The position numbers were made by a program, and so were the translations under genes. A stretch of 64,000 nt of DNA, from assembly GCF_013394655.1 (NCBI RefSeq), contig NZ_CP053351.1, positions 558,001-622,000 on the forward strand, read 5' to 3'. Below, piece by piece: positions 55,117 to 62,366 of this stretch. The notes below the pieces were generated by a model. It was given only the letters and a program-made list of their open reading frames with translations. It had not been told where the DNA came from and did no database searches. How positions within the stretch are numbered: position 1 is the first letter of the stretch; every line of letters begins with the position of its first letter. Source of the DNA: Winogradskyella schleiferi. Its GTDB lineage: Bacteria; Bacteroidota; Bacteroidia; Flavobacteriales; Flavobacteriaceae.

Positions 55117-56034
55117 ATGAAAAATTTAAAATATATAGTATTGAGTTTATTCTCAATGGTAGTAATTACGGGATGTCAAGATGATGATATTGAGTTTGGT
55201 GACATTACTGCACCAACAAATATTCAAATTGATGTTGATATACAAGGTGCAGATGCAGATAATCCCAATGGCGATGGTAGTGGAATTGTTAATTTTATTA
55301 CTACTGCGGATAATGTAATTTCATTTCAATACAGTTATAATGGTAGTGTAAGTTCAGCACCTGCTGGTGCTCAATCTTATAATTTTTCAATATTGGGCTT
55401 AAATACCTATTCTGTAACTGTAATTGCATTCGGTACAGGTGGTGCTTCAACTAGTAAAACGATTGAAGTAGAGGTGCTTTCAACTTATGAGCCGCCAGCT
55501 GATTTAATAACAATGTTGACGGCAAATAGTTCTAGAACATGGCGAATTAAAAGTGAGGCCCCTGGGCACTTTGGTTTAGGAGCCATTGGAGGTGATCTAA
55601 ATGGCTTTTTTAGTGCTCCACCTGAAGATAAAGCTGGTGTTGGAATGTATGACGATAGATATATCTTTAATATTGATGGTACCTTTACACATATCACAGA
55701 TAATACAAATGATGATCCAGATTTGAATACTGATGGTACCGTTTTTGGTCGTGAGAACTTAATAGATGAATTAAATGGTCCGGCACCTCAAGATGCTACA
55801 GCAAATGGCGCAGATATTGAAAATTATCCTTACTTCGATTATTCTGAACAATGGTTTCTTACAGGACCTGGTGGTGTAGAAACTTTAAACCTTACTGGTA
55901 TAGGGTTTTTAGGATACTATATTGGTGGTGATCATACTTACATTATAGAAAGTCGTTCTGCAAACGAAATGACTGTAAGATCCACAGATGGGAATGGTGA
56001 ATTTGATTGGGGATTTATTCTAATAGCTGAATAA
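55117..56034 (+). CDS. Surface lipoprotein with PKD-like domain, glycan-binding candidate
   Basis: 305 residues. Lipobox VVITGCQDD is followed by a PKD/Ig-like domain (residues 30-125). The C-terminal part (residues 130-305, SSRTWRIKSEAPGHFGLGAI, then YDDRYIFNIDGTFTH) resembles the duplicated module of the previous gene (a W near the start, GxFGxG and FDDTYVFGVDGTF patterns), so the two share an origin. It follows that gene by 13 bases. No catalytic residues are seen. Confidence 0.78.
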   Translation: MKNLKYIVLSLFSMVVITGCQDDDIEFGDITAPTNIQIDVDIQGADADNPNGDGSGIVNFITTADNVISFQYSYNGSVSSAPAGAQSYNFSILGLNTYSVTVIAFGTGGASTSKTIEVEVLSTYEPPADLITMLTANSSRTWRIKSEAPGHFGLGAIGGDLNGFFSAPPEDKAGVGMYDDRYIFNIDGTFTHITDNTNDDPDLNTDGTVFGRENLIDELNGPAPQDATANGADIENYPYFDYSEQWFLTGPGGVETLNLTGIGFLGYYIGGDHTYIIESRSANEMTVRSTDGNGEFDWGFILIAE

Positions 56035-56151
56035 GATGCGTTAATATTAGAAATCTTGGACTTAGTTATAGAATTTATAGTAGTCTTATAGCTTTCTAAA
56101 TGTAGAGTAAGTGTCTTAAGCTAATCTATTCTTTTAGATAAAAATGTTCTA

Positions 56152-56171
56152 TTGTATAACTTTTGTATAGG
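56152..56171 (+). promoter_or_regulatory. Candidate operator: TTGTATA direct repeat upstream of the glycosidase-barrel gene
   Basis: TTGTATA at 56152-56158 and TTGTATAGG at 56163-56171 are spaced by 11 bases and lie about 100 bases before ATG 56270. The sequence and spacing match the pair at 48312-48330. It lies in a 235-base gap, the largest within the locus after the susC upstream region, so a second transcript may begin here. Confidence 0.6.
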
Positions 56172-56269
56172 TGTTTTTGTGAATATCCTAATTTTTTAAT
56201 TTTAAATTTATCGAATTCTAAATTGCTTCGTTATTAGGAGCTGCTAAACTTTTAAAAATAATTAAGATT

Positions 56270-59200
56270 ATGAGAAATAACTTTTTGAGTCTAATATTCA
56301 TGCTCGTTGTTATTCCCGCATTTTGTCAAGCTGATAAGGTGTCAGTAATAAATAATAATGAAGGAATGAAATTGGTTGTCAATGGCGAAGATTTTATGAT
56401 TAATGGTATGAATTGGGACTACGTACCAATAGGTACAAATTACAATTACAGTCTATGGAAGCAATCAGATGATATTATCAAAGCTGCGCTAGATGCTGAA
56501 ATGTCGTTGTTAAAGAACATGGGCGTAAATGCAATTAGGCAGTATACAGGTATTCAGCCTAAATGGATCACTTATATTTATGAAAACTACGGTATTTATA
56601 CGATGCTTAATCATTCGTTTGGACGTTATGGTTTAACGCTCAATGGTGCTTGGGTTCCTGTTACAGATTATAGAGACGAAGCCACTCAAAAATTATTAAT
56701 GGATGAGATTACCGAGTTAGCTGAAACTTATAAGGATACTCCTGGATTACTATTATTTTTATTAGGAAATGAAAATAACTACGGTTTATTTTGGGCAGGA
56801 GCTGAAACAGAGGATTTTCCTGATGAAGAAGATCAGAAAAGGGAAGTTGGAGAAAAGCGCGGAAGACCAATGTATAAACTTATGAATGATGCGGCTATCA
56901 AAATGAAGTCAATTGATCCGTCCCATCCTATAGCAATCTGTAATGGGGATTTATTATTCTCAGAGATTGTAGCCGAAGAATGTAAAGATGTAGATATCTA
57001 TGGTACAAACATGTACCGTGGGAAATCATTTGGTGATGCTTTTGAAAGAGTTAAAAAGGAATTGAACATGCCAATTTTGTTTACAGAGTTTGGGGCCGAT
57101 GCCTTCAATGCTTTAGAAAATCAGGAGGACCAAAAAATGCAAGCTTTCTTTATGGTAGAAAATTGGAAAGAAATTTACCAAAATGCTGCTGGATTAGGCA
57201 AGGCTGGTAATTCTATAGGTGGGTTTACATTTCAATTTAGTGATGGCTGGTGGAAATTAGGTCAGACAAAAAATTTAGACATACATGATACTGGAGCTTC
57301 GTGGGCTAATGGAGGGTATTACTTAGATACAAAAGGTGGAAGTAATAACATGAATGAAGAGTGGTTTGGGATCTGTGCAAAAGGACCAACTAATGAGAGA
57401 GGATTATATACCTTATATCCACGTTCTGCGTACTATTCGCTAAAAGAAGCACATCAACTCAACCCATATGATGAAGATGTGACTGCTGATTTTATTATCA
57501 ATTATTTTTCCAATATTAATTTAATGGATGGTGTTCTAAGAGCAAGAGGTGATAAAGCCGCATTAGGCGGTAGTGAGAAAATACGTATTAGTCAGTTAAC
57601 GGCGAAGTTCACAACGTTTAATACTGGTGGAAGCCTTATAACTACTCCAGATAATGCAGATGCGAATAGCGATACTTTTCCAAATCAATTAGGTTTTGAC
57701 CACATGCAATCTTATTTCGTGGGGATTGAAGGTAAACCTTCTTCAAATATGAGAGCTAATGTAAACTTTAACGTTATTGGTAAAGTAGCCGAAAATCCTA
57801 TAGATGAAATTTTTTACGAAAACAGGGCAAGACCTGTCACGTCCCTTGATGGAAATAACCAACAAGTTGTGGTTAGCGATATCAATCGCGTTAATGTATA
57901 CAATGCAGAATTTGAATGGAACGCTAAAGATTTCGATTTAAGAGGTTTCTATCGTACGGGTCATTATCATTGGGGTTATGAAGGTGACTTTTTTGGTTTA
58001 TATCCAGAAGCGAATTATGGGCCTAATTTAGATATCTATGGTGGTGAAATTTTAGGTATTGAAGTTGATGCTAAAGGGGATTTAGAAGGGTTAAAAGCAG
58101 CGTTCGGACCTCAATTGTGGTGGGGAGCAAACCCAACAGCACTATTAAAATACAGTCGTACTTTTGGAAAATTCGATGTGACTGGTATTTATCATAGAGA
58201 TCTTCAAACAGAAATCCAATTTGATGAAAACGGACGTCGTATATTAGATATTAACCAAGTTCGTAGTGGTGTGATTCCTGCTTTTCCAACGGAAAGAGCA
58301 ACAATTGCTGTAGAAAGAGATTTTGGTAAATTTGGAATAACGGTAGGTGGAATTTGGGCAGGAAGCCCATTAAACGGAAGTTCATTTCAAGATTTTACAG
58401 GTGGTCCAGGCAATTACAGTGTTTTTGTAGACAAAGTAAGAGCTGAAGACAATTGGGGTGGAAAGGCTAAAATTACTTATCAAGGAGGAAAAATAAACGC
58501 GTATGCACAAGCTGCTGTTATGGGGTTAGTTGCTAATGCCGGCGCAGATCAGACCCAAACGTTTACTGGTTGGAAATTAAAGGATAACGGAAGTGGTAAC
58601 CAATCGAATGTTCTTGCCGGATTAACATATACCGTTGGAGATTTTCAAATCGCTCCCAACTTTTTATGGCAAAAACCATTGGTAGAGGCCATGCCCAATG
58701 ATGTGGATGCTCCAGGAAGATTAAGAAATGTTATTGACGATCCATTTGCAGTTAGAGGTAACAGAGAGACAACAGCCGGTGAAATCCTTATTACTTTTGA
58801 TCCAACACCAGGGACCTGGATGTACGAATGGGATAACGACCGTGCTGAGGATGCTGAATTCGCAATGAACCTAGGTTTTGTTTACCGTCATCTTCCAACA
58901 ACACAAGATGCACATATTGGTTTCTTAGCAAATCGTCAATTTTTTGCATTTCCTAATTCAGTACCAGCTGAAGACTTATGGGAGGTGCATACAAGAATGG
59001 TTTCTAAGTTAACTCCAGATTTAGGCATCATCGGAAATTTCTATTACGGAAATGGACAAGCCAATGGTGATTCACCAAGACTAATAAAACGCTTTGGTGG
59101 TGATATTAGAATGATTTATAATAAATGGAAATTTCAATACACACAGAAAATCAATGATTGGGGACCTTTTGATTATCATAGAGATTTTAACTTAACGTTT

Positions 59201-59434
59201 CCAGTACAGTTAATGTTGGATGTTTCTACATCTTTAGGAAAGCCAGATTGGTTCATCTTACCAAGTACAGTAATTGGAATTAGAGGAACTTGGCGTTCCC
59301 TTGATGCTAATTCTCCAAGGTATGCTCCTTTAGCAGCAGAAGAATTTGAAGTAGCACCTATAAGTCCTGTCGGATTTCCTGATGGTTCTGAGTGGGAGAT
59401 TAGAACCTACATACATATAAATATAGGAAAATAA
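56270..59434 (+). CDS. Glycosidase (clan GH-A TIM barrel) fused to a predicted outer membrane barrel
   Basis: 1054 residues with a signal peptide (to CQA, residue 22). Residues 25-400 read as a GH2/GH5-like TIM barrel: MNWDYVPIGTN, then LLGNENNYG with Glu168 as acid/base and LFTEFGADAF with Glu273 as nucleophile. Residues 420-1054 are rich in alternating amphipathic strands, aromatic residues and turns (for example ADFIINYFSNINLMDGVLRA and FDVTGIYHRDLQTEIQF) and end in EIRTYIHINIGK, as outer membrane porins do. The product could cut glucan while placed in the outer membrane. The exact family is not certain and GH2-like or GH158-like are options. Confidence 0.72.
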   Translation: MRNNFLSLIFMLVVIPAFCQADKVSVINNNEGMKLVVNGEDFMINGMNWDYVPIGTNYNYSLWKQSDDIIKAALDAEMSLLKNMGVNAIRQYTGIQPKWITYIYENYGIYTMLNHSFGRYGLTLNGAWVPVTDYRDEATQKLLMDEITELAETYKDTPGLLLFLLGNENNYGLFWAGAETEDFPDEEDQKREVGEKRGRPMYKLMNDAAIKMKSIDPSHPIAICNGDLLFSEIVAEECKDVDIYGTNMYRGKSFGDAFERVKKELNMPILFTEFGADAFNALENQEDQKMQAFFMVENWKEIYQNAAGLGKAGNSIGGFTFQFSDGWWKLGQTKNLDIHDTGASWANGGYYLDTKGGSNNMNEEWFGICAKGPTNERGLYTLYPRSAYYSLKEAHQLNPYDEDVTADFIINYFSNINLMDGVLRARGDKAALGGSEKIRISQLTAKFTTFNTGGSLITTPDNADANSDTFPNQLGFDHMQSYFVGIEGKPSSNMRANVNFNVIGKVAENPIDEIFYENRARPVTSLDGNNQQVVVSDINRVNVYNAEFEWNAKDFDLRGFYRTGHYHWGYEGDFFGLYPEANYGPNLDIYGGEILGIEVDAKGDLEGLKAAFGPQLWWGANPTALLKYSRTFGKFDVTGIYHRDLQTEIQFDENGRRILDINQVRSGVIPAFPTERATIAVERDFGKFGITVGGIWAGSPLNGSSFQDFTGGPGNYSVFVDKVRAEDNWGGKAKITYQGGKINAYAQAAVMGLVANAGADQTQTFTGWKLKDNGSGNQSNVLAGLTYTVGDFQIAPNFLWQKPLVEAMPNDVDAPGRLRNVIDDPFAVRGNRETTAGEILITFDPTPGTWMYEWDNDRAEDAEFAMNLGFVYRHLPTTQDAHIGFLANRQFFAFPNSVPAEDLWEVHTRMVSKLTPDLGIIGNFYYGNGQANGDSPRLIKRFGGDIRMIYNKWKFQYTQKINDWGPFDYHRDFNLTFPVQLMLDVSTSLGKPDWFILPSTVIGIRGTWRSLDANSPRYAPLAAEEFEVAPISPVGFPDGSEWEIRTYIHINIGK

Positions 59435-59444
59435 AAAAATAAAA

Positions 59445-61364
59445 ATGAAAAATAAAAGATTAATTAAAATTAGAAGAGCTTTAGTTTTAGGGTTGGTTTT
59501 AACCCTAACGCTAGGATGTGAAAGAGACCTTACAGATGATGCTGTCCCAGCAACATTTCCAAGGGTAGGAGAAATATTTACTGATAATTTCGTAAGTATG
59601 GGGAGCGATTTTTACCTTCCTTTTGCAGGTTCAAAACTTGATGCGTTCTCAGTAGACAATGATGAAGGCTATGAGAGTTCAGCATCGTATCGAATTGATG
59701 TGCCAAATGCAAATGATCCCACAGGTAATTATGCTGGTGCTATATTAAGGGTAGATGGAGCAGGAAGAGACTTATCTGGCTTTGATGCACTTACTTTTTG
59801 GGCTAAAGCATCTCAAGGCGTTAGTTTAGATGCGGTTGGTTTTGGTCAAGACTTTATAGATAATCAATATCTAGTTACTGCCAATAATTTTAGCATTGGA
59901 ACCAATTGGGCAAAATATACAATTCCAATTCCAGATGCTTCTAAACTAAACGAGGAGCGCGGAGTTTTTTGGTATTCTACTGGTACACAAGCTACTAATG
60001 GTTTGGGCTATATCGTATGGTTTGACGATATCAAATTCGAAAAGTTAGGTACGGTAGCACAGCCAAGACCTGCAATTTCAAATGGCAATGATTTGGTGGT
60101 GGATACTTTCACCAGTGTAAGTATACCTTTAACAGGTTTGACTCAAACCTTTAATTTAGCATCTGGCATAGACCGCACTGTAGCAGCTGCGCCAAGCTAT
60201 TTTGATTTTACGTCTTCTGATCCAAGTGTAGCGTCAGTTGATGAGTCTGGTGTAGTAACTGTCAATTCTGCTGGAACATCAATTATCACGGCTACTTTAG
60301 GAGGTATGGATGCAGAAGGCTCTTTGACTATAAATTCGTTGGGTGATTTTGATTTGGCTCCAACTCCTACGAGAGACCCGAGTAATGTAACTTCAATTTA
60401 CAGTGACTACTATGATAGTGTTCCTGTTGATTTTTTCAATGGATTTTGGGAACCTTTTCAAACCACATTATCGGCGGATTTTAACGTAAATGGAGATAAC
60501 ATTTTAAACTATACAAACTTTAATTTTGTAGGAAATCAGTTTGCTAATCCTACGGTCGATGCAACAGAAAAAAACAATCTACACATAGATATGTACATTC
60601 CAGGTAGTGTACCTGCAAATTTTGACTTTTTAATTTCAGTCGTAAATTTTGGTCCTGATCAAGTTGATGGCGGTGGCGATGATACGAGACAACAAATTTT
60701 CGTCAATTCCTCTCAAGTTGTAGCAAATACATGGATGTCATTTGATTTTCCTTTAACCTTGGCTAATAGAGATAACATCGGATTAATTATATATGAAAAC
60801 ATTAACGGTTCGTCATTGAGTAATTTCTACTTAGATAATATATATTTCTTCGGAATTCCTGTTTCTCCTACAGATGCTCCAGAAGCGCCAACTGAAGATG
60901 AAGTAGCCAACAATGTAATTTCAGTTTTTAGTGACTCCTATACTGATGTGGCTAACGATGGACTTAATAATTTTGATAGTGGTTCTGTCCTAGCTGTACA
61001 AAACATAGCATCTAACGATGTTTTAAAATATAGCAATCTTAATTTTACAGGCTTAGAATTTCTTGGGCCAAATATTATTGATGCCTCGGCCACAACAACA
61101 TTACATCTAGACCTATGGTCTCCTGATGCAAATGAATTTAAAATTAAGTTAGTCGATTTTGGAGCGGATGGTGCTTTTGGCGGAGGTGATGATACCGAAC
61201 ACGAAATTAATTTGGGTGCTACTGCAACAAATCAATGGGTTGCTTATGATATTGAATTATCTGATTTCATAGGACTTGCCAGTACTCAAAATCTAGCACA
61301 AATTATCTTCGTTAATGCACCTACGGGAACACTGTTTATAGATAACCTATACTTTTATAATTAA
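59445..61364 (+). CDS. Multi-domain carbohydrate-binding lipoprotein
   Basis: 639 residues. Lipobox LTLTLGCERD is near residue 25. Residues 45-205 resemble a CBM11-like beta-sandwich (YRIDVPNAND, then FWAKASQGVSLDAVGFGQ). Residues 215-295 are a bacterial Ig-like Big_2 domain (SVASVDESGVVTVNSAGTS). Two related modules follow, starting VTSIYSDYYD and VISVFSDSYTD, each ending in a [FY]-[IL]-D-N-[IL]-Y-F motif. The same module is present in the lipoprotein at 53031. No catalytic residues are seen. It likely tethers or presents glucan. It follows the glycosidase-barrel gene by 10 bases. Confidence 0.8.
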   Translation: MKNKRLIKIRRALVLGLVLTLTLGCERDLTDDAVPATFPRVGEIFTDNFVSMGSDFYLPFAGSKLDAFSVDNDEGYESSASYRIDVPNANDPTGNYAGAILRVDGAGRDLSGFDALTFWAKASQGVSLDAVGFGQDFIDNQYLVTANNFSIGTNWAKYTIPIPDASKLNEERGVFWYSTGTQATNGLGYIVWFDDIKFEKLGTVAQPRPAISNGNDLVVDTFTSVSIPLTGLTQTFNLASGIDRTVAAAPSYFDFTSSDPSVASVDESGVVTVNSAGTSIITATLGGMDAEGSLTINSLGDFDLAPTPTRDPSNVTSIYSDYYDSVPVDFFNGFWEPFQTTLSADFNVNGDNILNYTNFNFVGNQFANPTVDATEKNNLHIDMYIPGSVPANFDFLISVVNFGPDQVDGGGDDTRQQIFVNSSQVVANTWMSFDFPLTLANRDNIGLIIYENINGSSLSNFYLDNIYFFGIPVSPTDAPEAPTEDEVANNVISVFSDSYTDVANDGLNNFDSGSVLAVQNIASNDVLKYSNLNFTGLEFLGPNIIDASATTTLHLDLWSPDANEFKIKLVDFGADGAFGGGDDTEHEINLGATATNQWVAYDIELSDFIGLASTQNLAQIIFVNAPTGTLFIDNLYFYN

Positions 61365-61392
61365 ATCATTAATCAGAAGAATAGAAAATACT

Positions 61393-62277
61393 ATGAATCA
61401 GATAAATAAAAATAAAATGGAATCAAGAACAAAAAAAGAGAACTTATCTATATCAATGAAGTCTAAATTATCATTATCAATATGTTTCCTTTTAGCAATG
61501 TCTCTTTTAGTGCTGTATGGTTGCTCAACAGATGAAAAACAGACGGTAACAAATTTTACTAATTTAACTATGGCAGACGAATTTAATTCGCCTGGTGCAC
61601 CAGATCCTACAATTTGGGGTTACAATATAGGAAATGGTAATAACGGTTGGGGAAATAATGAATTACAATATTATACAGATCGTTCGGAGAATATTGTAGT
61701 AGAAGACGGTTTACTTAAATTTACAGTACGTCAAGAATCTTATGAAGGTTCTAATTATACTTCCGCAAGACTACTTACCAAAGGTAAATTTGAACAACAA
61801 TATGGGCGTTTTGAGGCCAGAATTAAATTGCCTTGGGGTCAAGGATTATGGCCAGCATTTTGGATGTTAGGAGATGATAATAATGGTACCGAAGTTTGGC
61901 CTCAAATTGGTGAAATTGATATTATGGAAAATCGTGGTCAAGAACCTACTATCATTGGTGGAGCGGTGCATGGACCTGGATACTCTGGAGGTACAGCTAT
62001 AGCAAAACCATATGAATTAATGAATGATCGTTTCGATACTGGGTTTCATATTTTTGGTATAGAATGGGGTGAGAACTATATAAACTATTATGTTGATGAC
62101 GTATTGTATAATCAAATTACGCCAGACGATGTACCAGGCGAATGGGTTTTTAATGATTCTTTTTATATCATTATGAATGTTGCAGTAGGAGGGTCTTATG
62201 TAGGATCACCCAATTCCTCTACAGTGTTCCCTCAAGAAATGTTGGTAGATTATGTAAGAGTTTATTCAGCGGATTAA
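61393..62277 (+). CDS. GH16 family beta-glucanase lipoprotein (laminarinase-like)
   Basis: 294 residues. After a lipobox (VLYGCSTD, Cys44) comes the GH16 jelly roll. GEIDIMENRG holds nucleophile Glu174, Asp176 and acid/base Glu179, with the extra residue (EIDIME) typical of laminarinase-like GH16_3 enzymes. WGNNELQYYTDRSENIVVED and LWPAFWMLGDDNNG are also typical. It hydrolyses internal beta-1,3 bonds in laminarin-type glucan at the cell surface. An internal ATG at 61456 could be the true start and would leave a shorter signal. It follows the binding lipoprotein by 28 bases. Confidence 0.92.
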   Translation: MNQINKNKMESRTKKENLSISMKSKLSLSICFLLAMSLLVLYGCSTDEKQTVTNFTNLTMADEFNSPGAPDPTIWGYNIGNGNNGWGNNELQYYTDRSENIVVEDGLLKFTVRQESYEGSNYTSARLLTKGKFEQQYGRFEARIKLPWGQGLWPAFWMLGDDNNGTEVWPQIGEIDIMENRGQEPTIIGGAVHGPGYSGGTAIAKPYELMNDRFDTGFHIFGIEWGENYINYYVDDVLYNQITPDDVPGEWVFNDSFYIIMNVAVGGSYVGSPNSSTVFPQEMLVDYVRVYSAD

Positions 62278-62292
62278 TTAGAAAATTTTATC

Positions 62293-62325
62293 AAAAGGCT
62301 GAGAGTTTTATCTCGGTCTTTTAAA
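62293..62325 (+). terminator. Terminator-like hairpin after the GH16 gene
   Basis: AAAGGCTGAGA (62294-62304) pairs with TCTCGGTCTTT (62311-62321), with two G-T pairs and a six-base loop, and ends in a T. It could reduce read-through into the next gene, which starts about 45 bases later. Confidence 0.6.
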
Positions 62326-62366
62326 TTGTTAAATCAGATTACACAAAATCAACAAAGCTTATACTT

